In this document: positions 43,788-52,484 of the stretch, piece by piece
Position numbering within the stretch: the stretch's first letter is position 1
Layout: each line of letters starts with the position of its first letter
Source: Bryobacterales bacterium
GTDB taxonomy: Bacteria > Acidobacteriota > Terriglobia > Bryobacterales > Bryobacteraceae
NCBI GenBank assembly: GCA_003170295.1
Contig: PNAJ01000156.1
Span: forward strand, 62,001 to 126,000
Direction of reading: 5' to 3'
DNA length: 64,000 nucleotides
The notes under the pieces: model-generated
Database searches by the model: none
What the model was told of the DNA's origin: nothing
Seen by the model: the letters and a program-made list of their open reading frames with translations, nothing else
Program-made: the position numbers and the translations under genes

Positions 43788-43836
43788 GAAGAGCCGCCTC
43801 GAAAGGCGGCTGCCGCCAAAATTGGCCGCCCCACAA
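43788..43836. repeat. Double-hairpin intergenic element
   Basis: GAAGA then GCCGCCT-cgaa-AGGCGGC (perfect 7-bp stem), then GCCGCC-aaaatt-GGCCGCC (imperfect), then CCACAA. It is closely related to 16575-16624. It lies 50 bp upstream of the MauE-thioredoxin gene. Confidence 0.8.
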
Positions 43837-43885
43837 AAATGGGCACCACTTTGATTACTCTGTGATTCGCTAGAATAGCGAACGT

Positions 43886-44764
43886 ATGCCAACGTGGAAA
43901 AAGGCTGCTAGCCACCTCGCGGCCTTCGCCGTCGCTCTTCTCTTTCTAACGGCGGGAATCTGGAAAATGACCGACCCCTTTACATGGGCTCGCATGGTGG
44001 AAGATCTTCGAGTTCCATACCAGCTCAGTCTTCCGTTCACCCTAGTGCTCGCAATCTCGGAAACCCTGGCAGGCGCGCTGATTCTGGTCCCTCGCTTCCG
44101 CCGCTGGGGATCTTGGCTCGCGACGCTGCTGCTGGTTGTTTTCATGGTTTATATTGGCATTAACTACTCTGCTCTGCTCGGTAAAGAATGCAGTTGTTTC
44201 CCGTGGGTAAAGCGCACCATCGGACCCGGTTTTTTCGCGGGCGATGCCGCTATGTTACTCGCAGCGTTGATCGCGGGCTGGTGGTCGCGGCCTTCGGTTG
44301 GCCTTCGCAATGCAGCAATCCTCTTGGCGCTGATCGGCGTCGCCACGGCATCCAGTTTTGGATTGGCGACGACTCGACTCAGCGGCACGAAAGCACCCGA
44401 AGTCATCACGGTCGATGGCCAGCCATTTTCGCTGCAAAAGGGCCGTATTTTCCTCTTTTTCTACGATCCTCAATGCGGCCACTGCGACGCCGCCGCGCGT
44501 CACATGTCCAAGTACAACTGGAAAGGCGACGTAACCGTCATCGGTGTCCCAACTCAACAGAAACAATGGGCCGGAGCGTTCCTCACCGATACCGGTTTGA
44601 AGGCAAAAACCTCGCTCGATCTTGATTTGTTGAAAAAAACATTCCCGTTCGGCGATCCTCCTTATGGAGTCGTGATCGAGAACGGCCGGGAGCGCGCGCC
44701 AGTCCCTCATTATGACTTGCCGGAGCCTTCGGAAACTCTGAAGAAACTTGGGCTTATCGAGTAG
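43886..44764 (+). CDS. MauE/DoxX-like membrane protein fused to a thioredoxin-like domain
   Basis: 292 residues. Residues ~8-165 contain about four membrane helices in MauE/DoxX arrangement (HLAAFAVALLFLTAGIWKMTDP, RFRRWGSWLATLLLVVFMVYIG) with the MauE-like cysteines CSCF (102-105). Residues ~170-292 form a TlpA/thioredoxin-like domain with CGHC at 197-200 (FFYDPQCGHCDAAARHMSKY). The pair suggests transmembrane electron transfer to a periplasmic disulfide, for maturation of cytochromes or other exported redox proteins, which are plentiful here. The 3' end overlaps the convergent gene by 11 nt. Confidence 0.88.
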   Translation: MPTWKKAASHLAAFAVALLFLTAGIWKMTDPFTWARMVEDLRVPYQLSLPFTLVLAISETLAGALILVPRFRRWGSWLATLLLVVFMVYIGINYSALLGKECSCFPWVKRTIGPGFFAGDAAMLLAALIAGWWSRPSVGLRNAAILLALIGVATASSFGLATTRLSGTKAPEVITVDGQPFSLQKGRIFLFFYDPQCGHCDAAARHMSKYNWKGDVTVIGVPTQQKQWAGAFLTDTGLKAKTSLDLDLLKKTFPFGDPPYGVVIENGRERAPVPHYDLPEPSETLKKLGLIE

Positions 44765-46193
44765 TGCGCTCCCAGTACACCGTGCAGTCGCCTATGGTCG
44801 CTTTCTGTTTATAGATACCTGGCAGGGCGTCATCGTCCTCGCAGGCCGCCACGGTGTCGTAGAATCCGGCTTTCAATCGACGCGTCAGCTCCTCTTTAGA
44901 AAATACATGCAGTTGCGACGAGAACTCCTTGGAAAGACGCAGCTTGTGCGTGTCAGAATATTCCAACCCGGAGGGCGGCGTGCGCTTGGATATGAAGTAC
45001 ACGGCCTCATCGGCATCGATCAGTCCGCCGGGCGGCGTCACTTCGTTGACCTTTTTCGCAAGCTTCTGCCAATCGCTCCAGCGGTAGTCGCCTTTCCCGC
45101 CGTTTATCGTCCTACCGATGCCCAGGCACAGCAGCAATGTCAGCAGCAACATAACCCAAAGGGGCTTGTCGGGCCTGCCAATATGGGTGCCTGCGTAATA
45201 TAAACCAATCACTGAGATAATCGATGCAAATGGAATAATAAACAGGTAGTAACGAGAGAACGTTGGCCGCACATAGAGCAAATATGCACCCTCGACTGTG
45301 CACAGCCAGATGCACAAACCCAGCTCTCGCCGGAGCGCTATCGGGATCTGGTTTCGCGCGAGGAAAATCAGGGCCAACAGCACCAGTAATCCCATAACCA
45401 TTGCATGAGGTGATTCGAGCCAACCTAATGCAACATCGATGTTTTGCTTCCCGGATTCGGACCAGTCCACGGTGCGATAGAACAAGTGAAATTTCACAGC
45501 TCCGAAGAACACCACTTTCGGCGATTTGAGAAAAAGCCAGAGAAGCGGCATAAAGGGAATCAGCCCGCCCGCGATAAACGCCAATATTCTCTTCAACCTG
45601 GCACCTGGAGCACGAAGCATCCAGACGAACAGCACCGGGCCCATGGGAGCAGTCAACAGCGAGGACGCGGCGGCGACGCCCGCGAAGAATCCTGCGCCCA
45701 GCGCGAATCGAGCGTCGTCCCGCTTCACGTTCGCGACGGTAAAACGGAAGGCAGCCACCATGGATAGCAAGCAGAGTCCATAGCCTTGCCCAATGGTCGC
45801 GAATTGAACCACTTGCGAGTTCAGACCGGTGAGAAGGACTGCGGCGAACGTCAGCGGCAGGTGCCAGTTTCGCCGCCAGATGCCGCCATCAAAGCGGTTG
45901 AGCACATAGGTGCCGGTGAGCCAAAGCGCCAAAGTGGTGCAAACAGCCGAGATGGCGTGCGCGGTCCGCCAAGTATCGCCGAAAATTCGCATCCAGAGGG
46001 CATTCCAATAGGCGTAGAGGGGCGTTTGGGCGTGGAAGAAGTCAATGTACGGGCGCAACCCCCGCAAGATCAATTGGGCGGCGAGGAGGTGGAATCCTTC
46101 ATCCCAAGCGAAGGCCCAGGTTTGGGAATAGACCATCAATCCGGCACCGAGGAGCGTCACCAGGCCAAGTAAGTAGGTTCGTTCGCGGGTCAA
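44754..46193 (-). CDS. GT-C type membrane glycosyltransferase (ArnT/PMT-like)
   Basis: 479 residues with ten or more predicted membrane helices. The first loop after helix 1 has FAWDEGFHLLAAQLILRGLRPYIDF, where the Asp-Glu pair is the catalytic/metal motif of GT39/GT83 enzymes that use polyprenyl-phosphate sugars. TPLYAYWNALWMRIFGDTWRTAHAIS fits the same family. A soluble C-terminal domain follows (DADEAVYFISKRTPP). It probably transfers a sugar to a lipid, glycan or protein at the outer face of the inner membrane; the acceptor is unknown. Confidence 0.87.
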   Translation of the reverse strand: MTRERTYLLGLVTLLGAGLMVYSQTWAFAWDEGFHLLAAQLILRGLRPYIDFFHAQTPLYAYWNALWMRIFGDTWRTAHAISAVCTTLALWLTGTYVLNRFDGGIWRRNWHLPLTFAAVLLTGLNSQVVQFATIGQGYGLCLLSMVAAFRFTVANVKRDDARFALGAGFFAGVAAASSLLTAPMGPVLFVWMLRAPGARLKRILAFIAGGLIPFMPLLWLFLKSPKVVFFGAVKFHLFYRTVDWSESGKQNIDVALGWLESPHAMVMGLLVLLALIFLARNQIPIALRRELGLCIWLCTVEGAYLLYVRPTFSRYYLFIIPFASIISVIGLYYAGTHIGRPDKPLWVMLLLTLLLCLGIGRTINGGKGDYRWSDWQKLAKKVNEVTPPGGLIDADEAVYFISKRTPPSGLEYSDTHKLRLSKEFSSQLHVFSKEELTRRLKAGFYDTVAACEDDDALPGIYKQKATIGDCTVYWERTTR

Positions 46194-46273
46194 GCGTACA
46201 TTCTCGCATGCTTAAATGCCCTTAAACGACTCGAAGCGAGGCTCAGCGAGGCCTTAAATGACCATAAATCAAG

Positions 46274-46306
46274 CACCGCTCCCTGTGGTCGCGGCTCGGT
46301 AGAGCT
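46274..46306. repeat. CACCGCTCCC repeat, second copy
   Basis: 33 nt starting CACCGCTCCCTGTGGTCGCG, matching 18208-18240 at 31 of 33 positions. It lies in the divergent gap before zwf. Confidence 0.7.
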
Positions 46307-46343
46307 AGAATGTTCGTTATGACATGGCTCCGTCGAGAAGCAA

Positions 46344-47732
46344 ATGAGCGCTGAGGCACTGCGGTCGGATGCGCTGGTTTTCTTCGGCGCGACAGGCGAT
46401 CTCGCGTTTAAACAAATCTTCCCCGCGCTCATGGCGCTGGTCAATCGGCACGGTTTGAAGATTCCCATCGTTGGAGTCGCGAAGGCGGGTTGGGGGCTCG
46501 ATCAGTTCAGGCAGAGGGCCGAAGATAGCTTGAAAGCGCACGGGCCTTTTGACGAAGGGTCCTTCGAGAAACTGTTGCCTCTGCTGCGCTACGTCGATGG
46601 CGATTATCGCGACCCGCAGACGTTCGCCGATTTGCGGAGCGCGCTCGACGGAGCCAAACGGCCGCTGCACTATCTGGCGATTCCTCCAGCATTTTTCGGA
46701 ACGGTGGTGGAGGGACTGGCGAAAGCGGAGTGCGCTTTGGATGCTCGAGTGGTGGTGGAAAAACCGTTTGGCCGCGACCTGACATCGGCGAAGGAGCTCA
46801 ACGCGATTCTGGAGCAGGCTTTCCCGGAGTCCGCCATTTTCAGGATCGACCATTTTCTGGGCAAAGAGCCGGTGCAGAATATCCTCTACACGCGTTTCGC
46901 CAATTTCTTCCTGGAGCCGGTTTGGAACCGCAACTACATCCGCGCGGTGCAGATTACGATGGCGGAAGATTTCGGGGTGAAGGGGCGTGGAGCCTTTTAC
47001 GACGAGGCCGGATGCATGCGCGACGTGGTGCAGAATCATCTGCTGCAAGTGCTGGCCTGCCTGACGATGGACCCGCCGAGCGGGCATGACGCGATTCGCG
47101 ATGAAAAATCGCGGATTCTCAAAGCGGTGCGGCCGCTGGCTCAAGAGGATCTGGTGCGCGGGCAGTTTCAAGGCTACCGGCAGGAGCCGGGCGTCGCGCC
47201 GGATTCGGACGTCGAGACGTACGCCGCACTCCGGCTGTTTATCGACACGTGGCGGTGGGCGGACGTTCCGTTCTTCATTCGCGCGGGAAAATGCCTGCCG
47301 GTGACGGCCACGGAAGTCGTAGTGGACTTCAAGAGACCGCCGCGCGAGACGTTCAACGAAACCTTGACTGGCCTGGGGGATCATCTGCGTCTGCGCCTGA
47401 GTCCCGATGTGGTGATCGCGCTCGGGATGCGCGTGAAACTGCCCGGCGAGCATATGGCGGGCGAAGATGTCGAGCTGATTGCGACGCATCAGAGTGGAAG
47501 TGAAATGGCTCCGTACGAGCGCCTGTTGGGCGATGCGTTGAATGGCGATCAGTCTCTGTTCGCGAGCGAGGAGGCGGTGGAGGCGCAGTGGAGGATCGTG
47601 GATCCGGTATTGAGTGAACCCGCTTCGTGCCACGAGTATCAACCGGGGACGTGGGGACCAGTAGAAGCGGATCGGTTGACGGCGGATTTCGATGGGTGGA
47701 TCGATCCGAAGGCGTCGAGTGGGAGGGGGTAG
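46344..47732 (+). CDS. zwf: Glucose-6-phosphate 1-dehydrogenase
   Basis: 462 residues, typical length. The NADP-binding motif [17 protein letters not shown] is at the N-terminus (residues 13-28). The substrate-binding/active-site signature RIDHFLGKE is at 167-175. Later family segments are [35 protein letters not shown] and [16 protein letters not shown]. It catalyses the first step of the oxidative pentose phosphate or Entner-Doudoroff route, supplying NADPH. No pgl or gnd neighbour is present in the window. Confidence 0.97.
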   Translation: MSAEALRSDALVFFGATGDLAFKQIFPALMALVNRHGLKIPIVGVAKAGWGLDQFRQRAEDSLKAHGPFDEGSFEKLLPLLRYVDGDYRDPQTFADLRSALDGAKRPLHYLAIPPAFFGTVVEGLAKAECALDARVVVEKPFGRDLTSAKELNAILEQAFPESAIFRIDHFLGKEPVQNILYTRFANFFLEPVWNRNYIRAVQITMAEDFGVKGRGAFYDEAGCMRDVVQNHLLQVLACLTMDPPSGHDAIRDEKSRILKAVRPLAQEDLVRGQFQGYRQEPGVAPDSDVETYAALRLFIDTWRWADVPFFIRAGKCLPVTATEVVVDFKRPPRETFNETLTGLGDHLRLRLSPDVVIALGMRVKLPGEHMAGEDVELIATHQSGSEMAPYERLLGDALNGDQSLFASEEAVEAQWRIVDPVLSEPASCHEYQPGTWGPVEADRLTADFDGWIDPKASSGRG

Positions 47733-47842
47733 ATCCCGCGCAGAAATGGGAGACCCTTTTTTGTCACGGTACGGACTCTCTCTTTTACACAAGCTGGCGA
47801 GCTAATCGGGTGTTCGATCTTCCAGGAAAGGTGTTTGAGCGT

Positions 47843-47903
47843 CCCGGGATTCCCCCCGGGTTTCCCCCAGGTAGCGCTGGCAGGCGAAACCGCCTGCCCC
47901 ACC
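47843..47903. repeat. Hairpins between zwf and the M24 peptidase gene
   Basis: CCCGGG-attccc-CCCGGG (47843-47860) is followed by the single-hairpin element GGCAGGCG-aaac-CGCCTGCC plus CCACC (47879-47903). The latter is a diverged copy of 22784-22808. It may terminate zwf transcription. Confidence 0.78.
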
Positions 47904-47938
47904 GGGGGCATGAGGCTTGTCACGCTATACTTTTCTGC

Positions 47939-49168
47939 ATGAGAATGCTTCTCGGGTTTCTGCTGCTGATTGTGCCTGCTTTTGGCGATGGCATTCCGCG
48001 GGAGGAGTATCAGGCGCGGCGCGCGCTGTTGCGGAAAACGCTCGACGGCGTGCTGGTGCTGTTTGCGAAGGCCGACGACGATCTCCGGGATTACATCCAG
48101 GAGCCGAACTTTCTCTATCTCACCGGCTGGCGCGATCCGGGGGCGGCGCTTATCATGACGGCGAATGAGGAGATTTTGTTTTTGCCGTTACGCAATCGCA
48201 CGTCTGAAAATTTTTATGGGCGCACGATCGATCCGAACGATAAAGACGTTTTCGAGAAAACCGGTTTCAAGGCGGTGCTGGCTCGCTCGGCGATCGAGAC
48301 GACTTTTCTAAGGCTGATTGAAAACGCGCCAAACATATACACGCTGCGCGCCGATCCGCAGGCTGAGAAACTGAAGGCACTCGCGCCTTTGCATGAGGAA
48401 GGCAACGCGACGGTGTTGATCGCGAAGCTGCGGGAGTTCAAGTCGCCCGCGGAACTCGCGCTGATGCAGAAGGCGGCCGACGTGACGGTGGCCGCGCATC
48501 TGGCGGCGTGGCATGCGATGAAGGCCGGGAAGTCCGAGTACGAGATCGCGGCGGTGATGACGAATACTTACTTGAGCGCGGGGTGCGAGCGCAGTGCTTA
48601 CGCGCCGATTGTCGGGAGTGGGCCCAACAGCGTGATTCTGCATTATTCCGCCAATCACCGGCGCATGGATGCGGGCGAGGTGGTGGTGATGGATGTCGCG
48701 GCGGAGTGCGGCGATTACGCGATGGACGTGACACGCACGGTTCCAGTGAATGGAAAATTCTCGGCGCGGCAGCGGGAGATTTATGAGATTGTGCTGGGCG
48801 CGCAGAAAGCCGCGATCGCGGCGGTTAAGCCGGGAATGAAAGCGGGGCGCGGCGCGGGCACTCTGCAACAGATCGCTTTCGATTACATCAACACGCACGG
48901 CAAGGATTCGCACGGCGAGCCGCTGGGGAAATATTTTACGCATGGGCTGAGCCATCACGTGGGGCTTGACGTGCACGATCCGTCGGAGCAGGGCGTTGAG
49001 TTGAAGCCCGGCATGGTGATCACGATTGAACCCGGTATCTACATCCCGGAAGAGAATCTCGGCGTGCGCATAGAGGACACGGTGTTGGTTACGGAGAACG
49101 GCTGCAAGCTTCTGAGCGGCTCGTTGCCGAGGGAAGTGGAAGAGATCGAGAGGCTGGTTGGGAAATAA
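47939..49168 (+). CDS. Xaa-Pro aminopeptidase, M24 family
   Basis: 409 residues from the ATG at 47939 with a short signal peptide (MRMLLGFLLLIVPAFGDG); the frame is open further upstream but that part lies in zwf. The five metal ligands fit M24: VVMDVAAECGDYAMDVTRT (Asp252, Asp263), THGLSHHVGLDVHD (His339), VITIEPGIYI (Glu364) and VRIEDTVLV (Glu379). The N-terminal creatinase-like domain (LYLTGWRDPGAALIM) is also present. It removes N-terminal residues preceding proline, here probably outside the cytoplasm. Confidence 0.95.
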   Translation: MRMLLGFLLLIVPAFGDGIPREEYQARRALLRKTLDGVLVLFAKADDDLRDYIQEPNFLYLTGWRDPGAALIMTANEEILFLPLRNRTSENFYGRTIDPNDKDVFEKTGFKAVLARSAIETTFLRLIENAPNIYTLRADPQAEKLKALAPLHEEGNATVLIAKLREFKSPAELALMQKAADVTVAAHLAAWHAMKAGKSEYEIAAVMTNTYLSAGCERSAYAPIVGSGPNSVILHYSANHRRMDAGEVVVMDVAAECGDYAMDVTRTVPVNGKFSARQREIYEIVLGAQKAAIAAVKPGMKAGRGAGTLQQIAFDYINTHGKDSHGEPLGKYFTHGLSHHVGLDVHDPSEQGVELKPGMVITIEPGIYIPEENLGVRIEDTVLVTENGCKLLSGSLPREVEEIERLVGK

Positions 49169-49216
49169 GCGAGCGCGAGGCGCTGGGCGCCAGGCGGCAG
49201 GAAGACGCGGTTTGGT

Positions 49217-51109
49217 TTGAGTCCAAGGATTCTTCGCCAGAATACGGTTCTCTACATCGCGGTCCTTGCGGGCTGCTTCGTGGCTGGCTTCGGTCTGGGG
49301 CTAACGCCAGTCGGCATGCGTTTTGACTATGTCTTCTATGATTTCCTTACAAAATACTCGGCCGCGATAGACGCAGTGTCCCTGAAGTCGGATGCTGTCG
49401 TGGTGGCGATCGACGAACAGACCTTGCGGGCGAAGGGTGGGATGCGGAATATCCGCCCAATACTGTCGGAGGCGCTCGACGAACTTGCCAAGATCGGGCC
49501 GAAAGTCGTGGCGATCGACGTGGTGCTGGCGGACCCGGGAGAAGAGGACGACGATGCCAAACTGGCGGCTTCGCTGGCGAGGACGAAGGGTCTGATTCTT
49601 GACTGCGAACTTATCGGCAACAAATGGGAAGATCCTCTACCCGAGTTCAAAGCGAGCGCGGTCGCGCTGGGGCATGTGCATCTGGCAGAACAATCACCAG
49701 ATGGCGTGAGCCGCCAGATTCCGCTTGAAAAGAAAAGCGGAGGCGATCGCCGCTGGGCCTTATCTTTGGATGCGTTTTCCGCGTTCACAGGACAACCGAT
49801 TATCGAATCGAGCTCTAGTCCGAGCTTACAGATTGGGAAGACGACGATTCCCGAGCCGGTGGGTGCTGAAGGGCGACCGCTGATGATTCGCTACTTGCCT
49901 CCCCGCACGATCCCAAATATTTCGGCGCTGGATATCCAGAAAAACAGGGGCTATATTCGTGACTCCGCGGTTTTTTTGGGGATCACGGCGCTTTCGGCGG
50001 CGCGCGACCGGTTGACGAACTCGTACGGAAATAGCGTTCCTGGAGTAGAGGTCCATGCGCAGGCATTCGAGACGATGGCGCTTGGACATTTCCTAATTCC
50101 GTCCGGCGGCGCCGCCGTGCTGGGGCTCTGCATCGTATTCGCCATTGCCGCCGGGTTGATTTTTTTATATGTTCCTGGCTGGTGGGCGTATGCGGTGGAC
50201 CTATTGCTACTGGGGGCCGCGTTCTGGATTCCCTTTCAGTCGTTTCATCGCGGAGTGGTGTTTCCGTTCTTCGGACCGGTAGTTGTGGCATGGATCGCGA
50301 GCGCGGGTGCAGCAACTTCGAAATATTTTTTCGTGAGGCGGCAGTTGCGGACTTCGGAGTCGGAGAAGTCTCGATACCAGCAGGCGATCCATTGGGTCGC
50401 GCATGAGATGCGGACGCCGCTGACGGCGATTCAGGGGTCGAGCGAGATCATGACGCGCTACAAATTGCCCGAGGAAAAGGGCAAACAATTGAGCGAAATG
50501 ATCAATTCCGAGTCAAAACGGCTGGCTCGAATGATACAAACATTTCTCGATGTCGAGCGGCTGGCTGATGGCCAGATGGACTTGAAAAAAGAATCGTTCG
50601 CGGCCGGCGATGTGGTTGAGTCCTGTTTGAAGCGCGTGCGGCCGATCGCGGAGCGGAAGAATATTCAGATTTATCTCGATACTCCGGTCGAGGCAATGCT
50701 TAGTGGCGATCGCGAGCTGATGGAGTACGCGTTTTATAATTTGCTGACGAACGCGGTAAAGTATTCTCCGGCGGAGACGGAAATTCACGTGAGCGGCACG
50801 ATTTCAGGGGGCGAATTGAGGCTTTCGGTGCGCGATCAGGGGATCGGGATGGACGCGCATGAGTTGAAAAGCATTTTCAAAAAATTCTACCGCACCAAGC
50901 GCGCGGAGGCATCGGGAGAAGTCGGTACCGGAATCGGGCTCTCCATCGTCGAACAGATTGTGACTCATCACAATGGCCGCATGGAAGTCGAGAGCGAACC
51001 GGGAAAAGGAAGTTGTTTTACTATAATAGTAACCGCGTCCAATCCAAAGGTTCCGCCGGCGGCGGAAAGTCCCGCCAAATCTCCTAATGCAGAAACTTTT
51101 AATCGTTGA
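49217..51109 (+). CDS. CHASE2-domain membrane sensor histidine kinase
   Basis: 630 residues from a TTG start at 49217-49219, chosen because it places a membrane helix at the very N-terminus (VLYIAVLAGCFVAGFGLG). The extracytoplasmic CHASE2 domain follows (RFDYVFYDFLTKYS, VVVAIDEQTLRAKGGMRNIRP, GPKVVAIDVVLADPGEED), then three C-terminal membrane helices around 290-365. The kinase has an H-box with His396 (HEMRTPLTAIQGSSEIM) and an ATPase domain (NLLTNAVKYSP, VRDQGIGMD, GTGIGLSIVEQIV, GKGSCFTI). The next gene, overlapping by 23 nt, encodes the cognate response regulator. Confidence 0.95.
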   Translation: MSPRILRQNTVLYIAVLAGCFVAGFGLGLTPVGMRFDYVFYDFLTKYSAAIDAVSLKSDAVVVAIDEQTLRAKGGMRNIRPILSEALDELAKIGPKVVAIDVVLADPGEEDDDAKLAASLARTKGLILDCELIGNKWEDPLPEFKASAVALGHVHLAEQSPDGVSRQIPLEKKSGGDRRWALSLDAFSAFTGQPIIESSSSPSLQIGKTTIPEPVGAEGRPLMIRYLPPRTIPNISALDIQKNRGYIRDSAVFLGITALSAARDRLTNSYGNSVPGVEVHAQAFETMALGHFLIPSGGAAVLGLCIVFAIAAGLIFLYVPGWWAYAVDLLLLGAAFWIPFQSFHRGVVFPFFGPVVVAWIASAGAATSKYFFVRRQLRTSESEKSRYQQAIHWVAHEMRTPLTAIQGSSEIMTRYKLPEEKGKQLSEMINSESKRLARMIQTFLDVERLADGQMDLKKESFAAGDVVESCLKRVRPIAERKNIQIYLDTPVEAMLSGDRELMEYAFYNLLTNAVKYSPAETEIHVSGTISGGELRLSVRDQGIGMDAHELKSIFKKFYRTKRAEASGEVGTGIGLSIVEQIVTHHNGRMEVESEPGKGSCFTIIVTASNPKVPPAAESPAKSPNAETFNR

Positions 51110-52406
51110 GGACGACGCGTCGGTTCGCAGCACGATGGTGACGGTGCTGGAACTGGAAGGCTATGCCGTGGAAGCGGTCTCCTCCACGCGCGAGGCGATC
51201 TCTCTTCTCGAAGCGCACCCGTATCCGATTGTCATTTCCGATATTTATCTGGACGACCGCACCGGGATCGATATTCTGAAAATGGCGCGGCTGCACAATC
51301 CGGATGGCGCGGTGATCCTGATGTCGGGGCGCGGCAGCATGGAGACGGTGATGGCCGCGACCTCCGGCGGCGCGTTCGATTATCTGGCCAAGCCGTTCGA
51401 AATGTCGCAGATGATCGATACGATCAAGCGCGCGGAGAAATCGTTCACGGGCGAGGAGGACGAGGACGAAGCCCAATCCATCGACGATCTGCCGGACACG
51501 GAAATGATCGGCAGCTCACCGCGCATGGTGGACATTTACAAGCAAATTTCAAAGGTCGCGCCGACCGATGCGACGGTGCTGATCGAGGGCGAAACGGGAA
51601 CGGGGAAGGATTTGATTGCGCGCATGATTCATCGCAACAGCAAGCGGGCTGCGCAGCCGTTCGTACCGGTGGATTGCGGGGCGATCGCGCCATCGTTGCT
51701 CGAAAGCGAGTTGTTCGGGACGCTCAAAGGCGCATATACAGGCGCGGATCGGGACCGGATGGGCGTGTTCGAGGCGGCCAATAACGGGACCGTTTTCCTG
51801 GACGAAATTGGAGATATTGAGTTCGGATTTCAATTGAAATTGCTGCGATTTATGCAGGAGCGCGAGATTCGTCCGCTGGGTTCGCCGCGGGCGCGCAAGG
51901 TGGATGTGCGAGTGGTGGCGGCGACCAATCGCGACATGCAGAAGATGGTCGACGAGCAGAAATTCCGCGAGGATCTGTGGTATCGGCTGAACGTGGTGCG
52001 CATCAGCGTGCCTCCTTTGTGCGAGCGCTCGAGCGACATTCCGCTGCTGGTCCAGTATTTTTTGACGCGTTATAACGGGCGCTATTCGCTCGACACCAAG
52101 CTGACTGAATCGGGGCTGAAGGCGATGGAGCAGTATAGTTGGCCGGGCAATATCCGCCAGCTCCAGCACATGATGGAGCGGTTGACCATTCTTGCGCCCG
52201 GAGGCCGCATCGACCAGGCGGCGGTGCGCTACGCGATTGAGCAGATGGATTCGCGCGACAGCGCCAGCGAGTCACTGGCTGACACGGAGACCGAGCAAAT
52301 CCGCCGGGTGCTCGCGGCGACGAATGGGAACAAGAGCAAGGCGGCTAAGATTTTGGGGATCGAGCGGAAGACGTTGTATCGGAAGTTGGAGCGGATGGGG
52401 TTGTAG
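51087..52406 (+). CDS. NtrC-family sigma-54-dependent response regulator
   Basis: 439 residues. The receiver domain has the phosphoacceptor Asp52 (IVISDIYLDD) and Lys102 (YLAKPFE). The AAA+ domain has Walker A GETGTGK (168-174), ELFGTLKGAYTGA with the sigma-54 contact loop as GAYTGA (215-220) in place of the usual GAFTGA, and Walker B TVFLDEIGDI. A Fis-type helix-turn-helix closes the protein (NKSKAAKILGIERKTLYRKLERMG). It should activate sigma-54 promoters in response to the CHASE2 kinase encoded just upstream. Confidence 0.96.
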   Translation: MQKLLIVEDDASVRSTMVTVLELEGYAVEAVSSTREAISLLEAHPYPIVISDIYLDDRTGIDILKMARLHNPDGAVILMSGRGSMETVMAATSGGAFDYLAKPFEMSQMIDTIKRAEKSFTGEEDEDEAQSIDDLPDTEMIGSSPRMVDIYKQISKVAPTDATVLIEGETGTGKDLIARMIHRNSKRAAQPFVPVDCGAIAPSLLESELFGTLKGAYTGADRDRMGVFEAANNGTVFLDEIGDIEFGFQLKLLRFMQEREIRPLGSPRARKVDVRVVAATNRDMQKMVDEQKFREDLWYRLNVVRISVPPLCERSSDIPLLVQYFLTRYNGRYSLDTKLTESGLKAMEQYSWPGNIRQLQHMMERLTILAPGGRIDQAAVRYAIEQMDSRDSASESLADTETEQIRRVLAATNGNKSKAAKILGIERKTLYRKLERMGL

Positions 52407-52410
52407 CTCG

Positions 52411-52464
52411 GAAGAGCCGGACCGGGGGGGTCCGGCTGCGGACAAGGGGGTCCGCCCCACAAGA
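52411..52464. repeat. Double-hairpin element between convergent genes, likely terminator
   Basis: GAAGA then GCCGGACC-ggggg-GGTCCGGC (52416-52436, perfect 8-bp stem), then GCGGAC-aagggg-GTCCGC (52438-52455), then CCCACAAG. It has the same layout as 16575-16624 but different stem sequences. Its place between two convergent stops suits bidirectional termination. Confidence 0.82.
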
Positions 52465-52484
52465 CACCTGCACCACATTGCTAA

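Larger units (their letters stand above)
43363..43885. other. 523-bp intergenic region rich in hairpins
   Basis: No supported gene. It contains the single-hairpin element (43403-43427, preceded by a partial copy GGCAGGCGG at 43387), a perfect CGCGTTA-ttt-TAACGCG hairpin (43542-43558) and the double-hairpin element (43788-43836). A 57-codon plus-strand frame from the ATG near 43692 runs through the last element and is probably a gene remnant. Confidence 0.6.

Noticed and set aside
43692-43865. 57-codon plus-strand frame (start MVVSSQILRTRMLRMAAQ)
   Set aside because: The second half is translated hairpin element and no ribosome binding site is visible; at most a remnant of an older gene.
46317-47792. 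491-codon frame antisense to zwf
   Set aside because: The sense strand has a complete glucose-6-phosphate dehydrogenase; the antisense frame is His/Arg-rich and featureless.
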